Assembly (NCBI GenBank): GCA_036971475.1
Contig: JBAIZL010000006.1
Span: forward strand, 95,962,765-96,026,764
Reading direction: 5' to 3'
Source of the DNA: Prosapia bicincta
Lineage: Eukaryota > Arthropoda > Insecta > Hemiptera > Cercopidae
DNA: 64,000 bases
The position numbers and the translations under genes were made by a program. Below, one piece after another: positions 1-10,763 of the stretch (position 1 is its first letter; each line of letters begins with the position of its first letter). A model generated the notes under the pieces. It saw nothing but the letters and a program-made list of their open reading frames with translations. It had not been told where the DNA came from and did not search any database.

Positions 1-138
1 TAACACGTCCACAGAATCTATGGTCCAGAGACATGGTTAGGTGGACTAATACCTCTAACAGCATAGGTCACAAGAATCCAACGGCAGACAATTAGTTCAA
101 TGTAGCCTAATATATCTATGGGGCTGGTTAATATTTTG

Positions 139-935
139 TAGGGATGGGCCGATTCCGATTCTCGATTCCAGGAATCGTCGATTATAGGTGGTATCGAGGA
201 ATCGTCGATACTCGATTCTTCATTCATAAAAGTGTCGATTCCGATTCCTATTTTGTTAACTATTAAAATATGCGTGTGGAGTAATTTATTACCAAACAAA
301 GTTTATTATATTTGTGTGGAAAAATAATTAATTACCAACTATGTCTTATTTATGTATTAGTTGATTTGAATGAATTAAATGATTAAAGTAAACGAAAATA
401 TTATTATTTATGAAGCAACAGCAATCAAGATCGTAACCATTTCTGGTTTGACATCGCTCGTCTCTCTCTCTCACTAGAGTGGGTTCGATACTCTCTTTTG
501 CTCTCTCTCTCTCACCCACGTGTCTTACTGCCACTGATTTATAGATGTCAGAACAAAACACAAAAAAGTACAGTAAAAACTCGATTAACCGTCACCGTCG
601 GAACCGTGGCCATGACGGTTGAACGAATAGACGGATAACAGAAACACTGTATTATTCCTCCGAAACTTAACCTTAATAAATTATATTATAGACAGATATC
701 ACTCTCAGGGTTGAAGGTTTTGTGTAGCCTATTACATTAAAACGGAACTTTTAAAAGGTTTTGCCATATGACCAAGATGTTAACTAAATTAATTATTAGA
801 GAACTAGCATATAAGCTAATATAACTTGAAAGAATCGAGAATCGAGAATCGAGTAAAGAATCGAGAATCGAAAGGAAAATTTTAGAATCGGAATCGGAAT
901 CGGAATCGAAAATTTTAGGAATCGGCCCATCCCTA
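139..935. mobile_element. hAT-type non-autonomous element (MITE), 797 bp
   Basis: The ends are inverted repeats of TAGGGATGGGCCGATTCC and its complement. They are flanked by a perfect 8-bp duplication, ATATTTTG (131-138 and 936-943), the target-site length of hAT transposons. The termini are rich in repeated GATTCC/GAATCG units (GAATCG repeated at 835-910). There is no transposase ORF, so it is non-autonomous. A pogo-like terminal fragment sits inside it. A second, decayed copy of the family lies near 41.4 kb. The boundaries are read directly; hAT membership is inferred from duplication length and terminus. Confidence 0.8.
571..660. mobile_element. Pogo-like element, left-end fragment nested in the hAT MITE
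   Basis: The fragment begins CAGTAAAAACTCGATTAACC, preceded by TA. About 90 bp match the left terminus of the 1.36-kb element at 30007-31369. The related hAT copy at 41.4 kb lacks it, so it inserted after the hAT family spread. No right end is present. Confidence 0.6.
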
Positions 936-943
936 ATATTTTG

Positions 944-2383
944 TATATTTCAATAAGTAATATGTTGACAGTATAACAGTATAGATTGACTTTATAGCTA
1001 TTTGTTTATATTCCATTTTGAAATAAAGTTAATCATTAGTTCTTTAATGTGCAGTTCAGCATTAATTTGCTATGTTCAATGAAAATAGAAAAAAAATTTC
1101 AACAAGAGACTCAGAAATATCGTAAAATATAATTTTAAGGGAGTTGATCAACTAGACCATTTTTACAGCCCCCTTCAACCACTATTGTCTCCTAAACCAT
1201 ATCATAGATTAATGGTGTCGAATTCAACTCCAAAATACCTATAAAACCAATTGCAACTAAATGTTGGCCTTGTCACTTGCAGATACATTTTTAATGCAAT
1301 TTATATTAAACTATATTATCATAAATATAGATCTCTACAAAATTTTAATTTAGAGCTTGAATAGGTCATATAGAGCTAAAATTTAACCATTATAATAATC
1401 AAACAAGAATTTGTTGCCTTTAGGAAAACATTAGGAATTATGTTGCCCATAGCAATGCCCCACCTATAAAATCATATCTAAAATATCATTCCCACTGGAA
1501 TTTTACTTAGAAGCTGGATTAAAATTTAAACATTGAGTGTATATGTGTATACAATGGGTCTAATTATAAAACACAATTTTAATCAGCTGTTGAGTGTATA
1601 TTGTTCAGCTATATGAAATGGGAAATCATTTTAAAGTGACTACTTTTAATGCAGTATGTTTATCAACCTTACAAAAACACTAACAAAATTCTATATTTAC
1701 CAAATTGTCTTTATCAAACTAAGATTTCAAAGATTTGAAACATTGTACAGAAATCGAGATTACAGTACTAATGTTCAGTACTATCGACACAAATAAATAC
1801 GGCATCTACATTTTCATACATAGTGAATAAAATCAGTCAGGGTATTTTTTATTTACTGAAGCTACTGAATTAAATATTTTGTATCCTAATTTCTCTGTTT
1901 CAAGTAGCTATGAATATGGATAACTCAGGGCTACGTAATTCAAGGTTCGCCTATATATTTCTATTTTATTTATCTAATCAAACTCAACAAAACTCTAAAT
2001 TTTAATTAAGCCTATTACATTTGTAACTTATAATTCTATCAATAACCGATCTCTAAAATGATCAATAAAAATCTCATACTCATCACGATTTTTAAAAAAG
2101 GATTTTGATTAAAAGTAAAAATTATGTTATTTTTTCATTCAGCTATATTCATTTGTTTTACCCATCAACTTAAACAACCCTGTACATGATATGTCCCATG
2201 ATCCTTCCATAAATTCTTGACCAGAGAATTTCATGCCCCCTACTAATCTTATTTACCAAACCACTAAACAAATTTTCTTTGCCTTCAAAATGTGATAGTA
2301 GTTTTAATACTCAAATTACCTTGAAAACACAGAAACTTCAAGAAAAAATGTATTACTCCAATAACAGCCATTACTTTATTACT

Positions 2384-2384
<1 letters not shown>
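944..2384. other. AT-rich intergenic DNA with no recognised feature
   Basis: I see no long ORF, no terminal repeat structure and no RNA gene here. The sequence is unique AT-rich DNA as far as it can be judged by eye. Confidence 0.5.
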
Positions 2385-2436
<52 letters not shown>

Positions 2437-2451
<15 letters not shown>

Positions 2452-2650
2452 CTATTGTAAGTAATTTTATCCACCATTAAGTGCAATAATTTTACCTTGA
2501 GTGATGAGGCACCTTTCGGTCACTTGACCATTGTCGAATCACTCAATGGAGGGATTCGACAGTGGTCAAGTGACCGAAAGGTGCCTCATCACTCAAGGTA
2601 AAATTATTGCACTTAATGGTGGATAAAATTACTTACAATAGTAATATATT
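2437..2650. repeat. Family D palindrome, copy 1
   Basis: The two arms (about 2450-2545 and 2545-2646) are near-perfect inverted copies meeting at about 2545. Each carries the PLE 3' segment with GGTC-AAGT-GACC followed by GAAA, and the motif TGCCTCATCACTCAAGG. It lies between (TA)n tracts. Confidence 0.75.
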
Positions 2651-2700
2651 AACTTTATAAAGTCAGTGCAACGGAAAAACAATGGATAATATATATATAT

Positions 2701-3075
2701 ATTTAGGTTAGTTTTGGTTGGTAAAGATTATTAAATTTTTTGGATTAGGAGACTGACAGACTTACATTGGTAAGAGTCCACTATGTAGTCTTGAAATAGA
2801 AACACATAAAAGCACTTAAACAATGATATATTTCAATCACACAGTGGTCTTTGTCAATCGAAGAGAAAAGACAAAAAGAAATATGAGAGAACGAAATAAA
2901 AAAGTTTTTATTTTATTCTCTCATATTTCTTTTTGTGTTTTCTCTTTGATTGACAAAGACCACTGTGTGATTGAAATATATCATTGTTTAAGTGCTTTTA
3001 TGTGTTTCTATTTCAAGACTACAGAGTGGACTCTTACCAAGGTAAGTCTGTCAGTCTCCTAGTCCAAAAAATCTA
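2701..3075. repeat. Family C palindrome, copy 1
   Basis: This is a long inverted repeat centred near 2905. Outer ends read TTAGGTTAGTTTTGGTTGG; inside are a self-complementary CTTACC/GGTAAG hairpin and a segment with CACTGTGTG. Related copies occur at 5866-6062, 6293-6425, 6490-6650, 6988-7397, 7455-7862 and 52935-53186. No coding capacity or known family is recognised. Confidence 0.75.
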
Positions 3076-4828
3076 TATATATAAAAGAGAGGGAAAGAGA
3101 GCAGTGAGGATGTGCTTTTATTGGAGTATTAGTACATTTTTCCCTAAATGTTACTAAAAAGTGTAAAAGTCACCTATAGTGTATATATGTATGTATAAAA
3201 ATACCCTCTAGATAATTAGTATATTTCAACAATCAATTAAAGTACTACATACCAAACAAAAATAAAAATTTTATCTTCCAATGATAAACGTTCTTTTTAA
3301 AAAGTTTGATACTAACCGCAAAACGTTTTCAACCCAAGAGAAATATCAAAAAGTAAAAGCATTTTGCAGCAACCTTCACCAATTAACACTTGAAATGTAT
3401 AGAAAAGAGCAAAGCAAAATACTGGTAAAAAGATCGACAAAGGTTCACTACAAAATTGTTTAAAATTATTTTTTCTTGTAAAACATTTTTCAAATTTACT
3501 TCTGATTAGGTTTCTGGAAAAATTTGCTCCATTCATAAATATGTTGTTACAAATATTGAAAGTTGACCTAAAATCAACTGTTTAATTTTACTAATCATTA
3601 TCTATTTATCCATAACATAACAATAACCCAAATGAGTCCAGTTATAAATTTCTTTTACTAAGTTAGTAAATTACATAACGTTTCTGTGCCCAAATTAATG
3701 TTTGCAGCTTAGCAAGCTTTAAGATGTTATTTTATCGCCAGCTAAAGGAATATGTTTTTACTAGTACTTAAAAAGAATAAGCCTGGCAAGCTTAATTTAA
3801 AAGTTAAAAATAAACACTCAAGTTGAAACGTTTAATTAACTTTCCAATGGCGTATCAAAATATTTTCATAATGTAACTAAATACAACAAGGACTGTTCAA
3901 AATTTAAAAAAATAGCATATAATCAACCTTGCTATTTTAACTTTAACACACTTTTAGTACTTTCATGGTACTAACTTTTAGTTCTGTGAATGTGTCAACC
4001 AAAAGCAGCTGAAAGCATAACATGTAAAAATCAAAATTTTCTAACATGATTTTCCTTTCCCAAAAAGCAAAACAAATTGAAAACTCCCAAGGCAATAATG
4101 GCAAAATTTTTACAGAAGTTAATTTCATGTTAGTGCATCAGACTGAACCAAAAGTTTACTATCTGATTTGTTAATGCTTATGCAAATTAAGAGCATTTGA
4201 TACAATAAAAAAAAATTCAGAAAAAGGAATTATGTATTATATTTATAAGATTAAAACAAATGATATGTAGACTTCATAAATTAAAAAAATTAGTTATTAA
4301 TAAAAGATAAACCTTAATTCAAGAGACTGAGAACGTGGTAAAAATTTAGTTGCAATATACTCCTCATAAACTAGATATTTATTCAATATTCTAAAGTAAC
4401 TGGATAGCTTGGCACTCAATATTTTTAAACAAAAGCTGTTATTAAACTCAAAACAAATAATACCACAATGTGATAAGAAAGAACATATGTTAACCTCCAT
4501 TTACGATATCCACAAATTAAACAGATCTAGGCAAAATTACAGAAATAAATAAAAAGATAAGATAATCTCCTCCTAAAGATGATTAACTGCTAAATAGATA
4601 ACATCGGTATTGTTGAAAAAAAAGTTAGTTTCAGCATTTTATTGTTTTATAGGATACTGTCCAAAAGAAGAAATTAAACAAGACAAAAAGCTGATATAAC
4701 TTTGTACACTTTGATTTTAAGACTCTGATGGTGTATTCATACAGGATTCCTACTTTCATTTATATGCATTTGTATGCCATTCTACTTTTTTTTTTAATAA
4801 AGCATATAGATTCCTTATATTAAAGTAA

Positions 4829-4832
<4 letters not shown>
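3076..4832. other. AT-rich DNA with no recognised feature
   Basis: Only short spurious ORFs are present. I see no terminal repeats, conserved protein motif or RNA gene. Confidence 0.5.
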
Positions 4833-4906
<74 letters not shown>

Positions 4907-5082
4907 GTTCTTATTATTAATTGTAAACAATTTATCCAACACTGAGTGCAATAATTTTACCTTATATGATGAGGCACCTTTCGGTCACTTGACCATAGTT
5001 GAATCACCGAAAGATGCTTAATCACAAAAGGTAAAAGTTAATTGCACTTAGTGGTAGAACAATGGTTTACAATTAACAATAA

Positions 5083-5136
<54 letters not shown>
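4833..5136. repeat. (TA)n - family D hairpin - (TA)n
   Basis: A (TA)n tract (4833-4903) is followed by a diverged family D foldback (4904-5088) and another (TA)n tract (5087-5136). The left arm keeps the GGTC-AAGT-GACC-GAAA segment on the minus strand. The right arm has mutated and lost part of it. Confidence 0.65.
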
Positions 5137-5138
<2 letters not shown>

Positions 5139-5204
5139 GCAATATGTATTCTTGTGTATTAATAAAGAACTAAGTCAAAATACAAATACAAGAATTATAA
5201 TTGA

Positions 5205-5268
5205 ATTAACAATTCAAAGCTTTTCGTTGGCTAACAGTACCAACATCATCAGGAATATTAAACAATTC
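5205..5268 (-). ncRNA. Hammerhead-ribozyme-like motif, family B copy 1
   Basis: Read on the minus strand: CTGATGA (5246-5252), one extra T, stem II GTTGG/CCAAC, GAAA (5222-5225), then the palindrome AAGCTT and a T. ATTC before the core can pair with GAAT after it as stem I. This matches a type I hammerhead with a minimal stem III, the kind known from Penelope-like elements and metazoan retrozymes. The cleavage-site base would be U, which is a weak cleavage site. The family also occurs as an inverted pair at 61.9 kb. Activity is not shown. Confidence 0.5.
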
Positions 5269-5314
5269 AGTGATGATGTTTAAAAAACATAGACACTATG
5301 TTTTTATAAAAACT

Positions 5315-5425
5315 ATAGACAAACTAAAAAACATACAGAATCATTTAAAGAACCTACGGACAACATATGCAGAGAACGTACTATTTAAAAACATTATACA
5401 CGAGGCTCGAGAAGAAATAGTATGA
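5315..5425 (+). pseudogene. Penelope-like element ORF, C-terminal remnant
   Basis: A 36-residue reading frame contains NLRTTYAENVLFKNIIHEAR. It aligns by eye with NLQTTYTEDILYKNIIHTDQ at 8256-8468. Such segments follow the GIY-YIG endonuclease domain at the end of PLE proteins. The reverse transcriptase and the GIY-YIG core are absent, so this is a 5'-truncated relic. A frameshift separates it from the family D 3' repeat that follows at 5481. Confidence 0.5.
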
Positions 5426-5480
5426 CGTCAACAAATACCAACATCACAGACCGAACATTCACATCAGAAAAATAATCAGT

Positions 5481-5829
5481 GATTCGACAATGGTCAAGTG
5501 ACCGAAAGGTGCCTCATCACACAAGCTAAAATTATTATACTTAGTGGTGTAAAAAATTATTTACATGTAAAAATAACTTCATAAAGTCAGTGCAATGGAA
5601 AAATAATGGATGTGATATATATATATATATATATATATTCCTGATATTTAATATTATCCATTGTTTTTCCGTTGCACTGACTTTATGAAGTTAATAAATT
5701 ACCAATTTTGAGTAATTTTTCCACCATTAAGTGCAATAATTTTACCTTGAGTGATAAGGTGAAATCACTCAAGGTAAAATTATTGCACTTAATGGTGAAA
5801 AAATTACTCAAAATTGGTAATTTATTAAC

Positions 5830-5830
<1 letters not shown>
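5481..5830. repeat. Family D copies 3 and 4 with a (TA)n tract
   Basis: A direct-orientation D segment occupies 5481-5610. After a short (TA)n tract (5613-5638) comes a shortened D palindrome (about 5640-5830) that has lost the GAAA-containing centre. Both are AT-rich and non-coding. Confidence 0.65.
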
Positions 5831-5865
<35 letters not shown>

Positions 5866-5867
<2 letters not shown>

Positions 5868-6058
5868 GGTTAGTTTGGTTATAATTTATAATTATTTTAT
5901 TTCATTCTCTCATATTTCTTTTTGTGTTTTCTCTTTGATTGACAAAGACCACTGTGTGGTTGAAATATATCATTGTTTAAGTGCTTTTATGTTTCTATTT
6001 CAAGACTACAGAGTGGACTGTTACCAAGGTAAGTCTGTCAGTCTCCTAGTCCAAAAAA

Positions 6059-6062
<4 letters not shown>
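5866..6062. repeat. Family C half-element, copy 2
   Basis: A single arm of the family C palindrome, ending at AGTCCAAAAAATC and followed directly by the (TA)n tract 6061-6121. Confidence 0.7.
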
Positions 6063-6126
<64 letters not shown>

Positions 6127-6139
6127 CACACACATATAT

Positions 6140-6205
6140 ACAGTACAGTCTCGCTAATCCGGTCTCCGATGATCCGGACGTCCGGATAATCCGGATGGCT
6201 CAAAA
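6140..6205. mobile_element. Pogo/Tigger-like terminal fragment
   Basis: The sequence CAGTCTCGCTAATCCGG, followed by further CCGGA-rich sequence, resembles termini of pogo/Tigger elements. No second end or transposase can be seen, so this is a short remnant at best. Confidence 0.35.
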
Positions 6206-6292
6206 TGTTTGTTTAATATTTTACAGTGCACAATCAGTCTGTTTTCCACAAAAATATTTATTTTTATACGTTTATATATCATTGTATATACG

Positions 6293-6421
6293 AAATATAT
6301 CATTGTTTAAGTGCTTTTATGTGTTTCTATTTCAAGACTACAGAGTGGACTCTTACCAAGGTAAGTCTGTCTGTCTCATAGTCCAAAAAATCTAAATAAT
6401 CTTTACCAACCAAAACTAACC

Positions 6422-6502
<81 letters not shown>

Positions 6503-6650
6503 GTGTTTTCTCTTTGATTGACAAAGACCACTGTGTGGTTGAAATATATCATTGTTTAAGTGCTTTTATGTGTTTCTATTTCAAGAATACAGAGTGGACT
6601 CTTACCAAGGTAAGTCTGTCAGTCTCCTAGTCCAAAAAATCTATATACAA
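6293..6650. repeat. Family C copies 3 and 4 around a (TA)n tract
   Basis: Two single arms in the same orientation (6293-6425 and 6490-6650) flank the (TA)n tract 6425-6487. The first continues into CCAACCAAAACTAACC, which is the outer end of the family. Confidence 0.7.
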
Positions 6651-6779
6651 AAGAAGTATATATATATATATATATATATATATTACGTTATCCATTGTTT
6701 TTCCGTTTTTGAAAACTAAATGAAGTTTTCATAAAGTTGATATATATATTCTTGATATTTTACGTTATCCAAGAAAATG

Positions 6780-6946
6780 GAGAAAAAGTCATCAGTGATT
6801 CGACAAGGGTCAAGTGACCGAAAGGCACCTCATCACACAAGGTAAAATCATTGCACTTAATGGTGGATACAATTACTTACAATAGTACTACATTAACTTC
6901 ACACACACACACACACAAACAAACAAAAAAAAACACACACACACAC

Positions 6947-6950
<4 letters not shown>
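6780..6950. repeat. Family D copy 5 and (CA)n/(TA)n microsatellites
   Basis: A D segment at 6790-6900 (stem GGTC-AAGT-GACC then GAAA) leads into a (CA)n tract (6901-6945) and (TA)n. The D core is slightly changed (GACAAGGG). Confidence 0.6.
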
Positions 6951-6987
<37 letters not shown>

Positions 6988-6991
<4 letters not shown>

Positions 6992-7409
6992 TTTTTTGGA
7001 CTAGGAGACTGACAGGCTTACCTTGGTAAGAGTCCACTCTGTAGTCTTGAAATAGAAACACATAAAAGCACTTAAACAATGATATATTTCAACCACAGTG
7101 TTCTTTGTCAATCGAAGAGGAAACACAAAAAGAAATATGAGAGAATGAAATAAAATAAAATAAAATAAAATAATTGTAATCATGGTGATTACAATTATTT
7201 TATTTCATTCTCTCATATTTCTTTGTGTTTTCTCTTCGATTGACAAAGACAACTGTGTGGTTGAAATATATCATTGTTTAAATGCTTTTATGTGTTTCTA
7301 TTTCAAGACTACAGAGTGGACTCTTACCAAGGTAAGTCTGTCAGTCTCCTAGTCCAAAAAATCTAAATAATCTTTACCAACCAAAACTAACCTATAAATA
7401 AATAAATAA

Positions 7410-7457
<48 letters not shown>

Positions 7458-7858
7458 TTTAGGTTAGTTTTGGTTGGTAAAGTTATTTAGATTTTTTGGA
7501 CTAGGAGACTGACAGACTTACCTTGGTAAGAGTCCACTCTGTAGTTTTGAAATAGAAACACATAAAAGCACTTAAACAATGATATATTTCAACCACACAG
7601 TGGTCTTTGTCAATCGAAGAGAAAACACAAAAAGAAATATGAGAATGAAATAAAATAAAATAAAATAATTGTAATCATGGTGATTACAATTATTTTATTT
7701 CATTCTCTCATATTTCTTTTTGTGTTTTCTCTTCGATTGACAAAGACCACTGTGTGGTTGAAATATATCATTGTTTAAGTGCTTTTATGTGTTTCTATTT
7801 CAAGACTACAGAGTGGACTCTTACCAAGGTAAGTCTGTCAGTCTCCTAGTCCAAAAAA

Positions 7859-7862
<4 letters not shown>
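6988..7862. repeat. Two full family C palindromes in tandem (copies 5 and 6)
   Basis: Complete foldbacks lie at 6988-7397 and 7455-7862, each with about 200-bp arms meeting at GTAATCATGGTGATTAC. They are separated by the (TA)n tract 7415-7455 and followed by the (TA)n tract 7861-7940. The near identity of the two copies suggests recent duplication or repeated insertion. Confidence 0.8.
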
Positions 7863-7943
<81 letters not shown>

Positions 7944-7944
7944 T

Positions 7945-8208
7945 TGATATTTAACGTTATCCATTGTTTTTCCGTTGCACTGACTTTATGAAGTTAATAT
8001 ATTACTAAGTAAGTAATTTAATCCACCATTAAGTGCAATAATTTTACCTTGAGTGATGAGGCACCTTTCGGTCAATTGACCATTGTCGAATCACTGATCA
8101 ACAGTGATTCGACAATGGTCAATTGACCGAAAGGTGCCTCATCACTCAAGGTAAAATTATTGCACTTAATGGTGGATTAAATTACTTACTTAGTAATATA
8201 TTAACTTC
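7945..8208. repeat. Family D palindrome, copy 6
   Basis: The arms meet near 8097 and are nearly identical. Each carries GGTC-AATT-GACC followed by GAAA, with the variant core TCGACAA before the stem. (TA)n flanks both outer ends. Confidence 0.8.
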
Positions 8209-8246
<38 letters not shown>

Positions 8247-8255
8247 CTAACCATA

Positions 8256-8468
8256 CTTGAAATAAATAATAACCCAATAGAACTAAACTCACTAGAAAAA
8301 TACCACATTTATAAAAACATACACAACAATTTAATGAATCTACAAACAACATATACAGAAGACATACTATATAAAAACATCATACACACAGATCAAGAGA
8401 AAGTGCGTGTAACGTCAACAAATACCAATATCACGGACCGAACATCTACACCAGAAAAATATCAGTGA
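8256..8468 (+). pseudogene. Penelope-like element ORF, C-terminal remnant
   Basis: An open stretch of 70 codons includes NSLEKYHIYKNIHNN and NLQTTYTEDILYKNII. It matches the region after the GIY-YIG endonuclease in PLE proteins, where the Glu of LEKY-type motifs is a conserved active-site candidate. The stop codon TGA (8466-8468) lies inside the 5' strand of stem I of the hammerhead-like motif that follows. The upstream domains are gone, with (TA)n directly 5', as expected for 5' truncation during target-primed reverse transcription. Confidence 0.55.
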
Positions 8469-8507
8469 TTCGACAATGGTCAAGTGACCGAAAGGTGCCT
8501 CATCACT
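8464..8507 (+). ncRNA. Variant hammerhead-like motif, family D (U3-A8 core)
   Basis: Order of elements: AGTGAT (8464-8469), TCGACAA (8470-8476), T, GGTC-AAGT-GACC (8478-8489), GAAA (8490-8493), GGTGCCT (8494-8500), C, ATCACT (8502-8507). AGTGAT pairs perfectly with ATCACT as stem I, and AGG/CCT would form stem III. Compared with the hammerhead consensus CUGANGA, C3 is U, G8 is A and U4 is C. The same core occurs in copies at about 2520, 5483, 8060 and 8105. It may be a variant ribozyme or an inactivated relic. Confidence 0.4.
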
Positions 8508-8599
8508 CAAGGTAAAATTATTGTACTTAATGGTGGATAAAATTACTTACAATAGTAATATATTAACTTCATATATATATATAAATTGGCGTGATCAAA

Positions 8600-10036
8600 T
8601 TTGGTTTTAACTTTTTAAATAATGTGAACTTAGCTGTAATGTCCAACTTTTTTTAGTCCTGAATCATTAATAAGCTTTTTCCATAGGAAAACTCATTTCT
8701 TGTGAATAGAAAACCAACTATCTCGGACGTAGCAACAAATGTCCCTATTCAAAGAGCTCTTATAAAAATGAAAATAAAAAACTTAATGTCTATTACAGCA
8801 TTATTATTGGTCAGATGTATATTTTACCACTGCAGGTAGATTCTAGAAATGGAAATCTAACAATTTTAAATTTAGACAGATTTTAAACATAAATTTACAA
8901 GAATTCTGGCATTGACAGAGATATTAATAGAAATACAAAAAAAATAAGCATCGAACCAACTACACGAAATAAAAAAAAAATCTTTATGTGGTACACTCTA
9001 TGTATTCACACGAATTCTATTTCTTACAAATAATCACGAAGTACATTTCTTTTGATCTGTTATATTTTGTTCTCGCCAAGCTCCAGGTCAGACATGACTT
9101 ATCGCTGCCAAAGAGAACATTATTCAATTGGTACTTATTTGTGCATTCTGTGTATATATTTAATTTTTTTTTTATGTATCAAATTAATTTATTGCTTTAA
9201 TAAAACTTGCAACTTTTTCAACTGTACATGAAATAGGATTTAAAGCATTACTTTTGCACGAGACAGACAATATGATTCTGCTACCCTGAAGAAACATAAT
9301 TTATATACAGTCCATTCAATGACAAGAACAGTAGCAAAAGCTTTCAGTAGTGTTGATTAGAAATAATTTTATTTATATGTTTGTAATAAAAATAAGGGAA
9401 ACGTGTGAGTGTGTGTCACTATAAATTAAAATTTTAAAAAATACCAAATGGAATCAATCTATTTTTTCAACAATACACTATACATTTAAATTAACTTACC
9501 TTTTTTTTATTACACTGTACTGAAAATGCATGTAGTCATAAATAACCAAATAAATATGTAAACAATAAATTAATCTAAATTCTCAAAATAGAGATTTCAT
9601 ACATTAATGTTAGTTAAATCTAACACACAAAAAACCTATATAACCCTTACTGATTGTATTTGCAAGGGCTTAGTAGAACTTCAATGAAAAGATAAATAAA
9701 AAAAATGGTAGTCTGATGCAACATTTTATTCTCATGAGGGACTGATCAAAATTGCCTCTCATGTAGGCGAGCAGTTTAGGTAGCAATTTCCTTATCAGTT
9801 TCCATTACTGATACAAGCAAATGTAGAATTTGTAAATATAATATGTAAAGATTATAAACATATACTGGACTATTTGTTCTCAAAGGATTGGGGTTAACTA
9901 ACATCTATTGTTACAGCGTTAACACAGATTTTTGTTTTCTTTTGTGTATGTATTCTTTTATAACACATGCTCAAATCTTTTGTTAGCATGGAAATACATT
10001 TAGAAATTTTAAACATTGTAATCCAAACAAATCTGT
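8600..10036. other. AT-rich intergenic DNA with no recognised feature
   Basis: Only short ORFs without recognisable protein content. No repeats with clear termini were found. Confidence 0.5.
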
Positions 10037-10130
10037 GTGTTGCATGTGAGTGAGTGTGAGTGTGTGTGTGTGAGCACGCCCACGCACATGTGAGTGTGAG
10101 TGCACACACACAAACACACCACACAGTGCA
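10037..10130. repeat. (TG)n/(CA)n microsatellite-like stretch
   Basis: An interrupted alternating TG tract passes into a CA tract. The minus-strand reading of Thr-His repeats here is an artefact of the repeat. Confidence 0.7.
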
Positions 10131-10763
10131 TACATGCACACAATCTTTTCATTACTTTATAGAAAATGATAAAAACTAATCCTTATATAAAAAAATAGTC
10201 ATTTCAGATTTTTTTTTTTTTATATCTTGTAGATTTCTTTAGCACATACATATTGGCCACCAAATATACATAAATATTAATAGGGATGGGTCATTTGATC
10301 AGGGATATACATTAAGAATTTTCAAGTCCTAGTAGAACCCAAAACTTATATAAGATTTATTGGATCGAATAAGAAATTTGCAAACTTTCTTAAATAAAAA
10401 TACTCTCTTTTATCAATCAGATGAAATAATAAATAGTGAAATGAATAGTAATTAGTTAAATTTATATTCTGTCTTCTAGTTGACGAGAGGTTTCAAAATA
10501 AATTGTTTTATTTGAGTGTATGTGTGTGTTTATATTACAAAAAACATTATTACAGATCAGGGGTTCCTACCCGATCCAAAAAATCTGTTGTATAATACAC
10601 TATCATAAATGAACTAAACTGATGTTTAGATGATGATTTATTAACTGCTCCAATGATTAGTATCATACTATATATAAAAAAGGCCAACATAAACCTTACA
10701 TTTCTAAATAATCTAGATGAAACATTTGTCTTAATAATAAATACAAAATACTTTTTTTTAATA

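Larger units (their letters stand above)
2385..8583. repeat. Clustered palindromes and (TA)n tracts from Penelope-like elements
   Basis: This 6.2-kb block alternates long (TA)n microsatellites (for example 2385-2448, 4833-4903, 5087-5136, 6061-6121, 6425-6487, 6951-6989, 7415-7455 and 7861-7940) with two families of foldback repeat. Family D copies carry the end of a Penelope-like element: at 5315-5425 and 8256-8468 the PLE C-terminal coding region runs straight into the D repeat. Family C is a 200-bp-arm palindrome of unknown origin. Most hairpins abut a (TA)n tract, so (TA)n is either the insertion target or a product of insertion. Confidence 0.75.

Noticed and set aside
2279..2464. ORFs ending in Ile-Tyr repeats over (TA)n tracts (also at 5875, 6327, 6888, 36109, 61643)
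   Set aside because: They are translations of (TA)n microsatellites with no conserved protein content.
2500..2600. TGATGAGGCACC in family D read on the opposite strand as a CUGAUGAG core
   Set aside because: There is a G instead of C before UGAUGA and no GAAA after a stem on that strand.
2701..3075. Family C as a hammerhead
   Set aside because: The CTTACC/GGTAAG hairpin is followed by AGTC, not GAAA, and no CUGANGA precedes it in the right place.
3281..3463. Short ORFs in AT-rich DNA (also 9894, 12377, 45738, 59962 and similar)
   Set aside because: No homology recognisable by eye, no splice context, and composition like the surrounding non-coding DNA.
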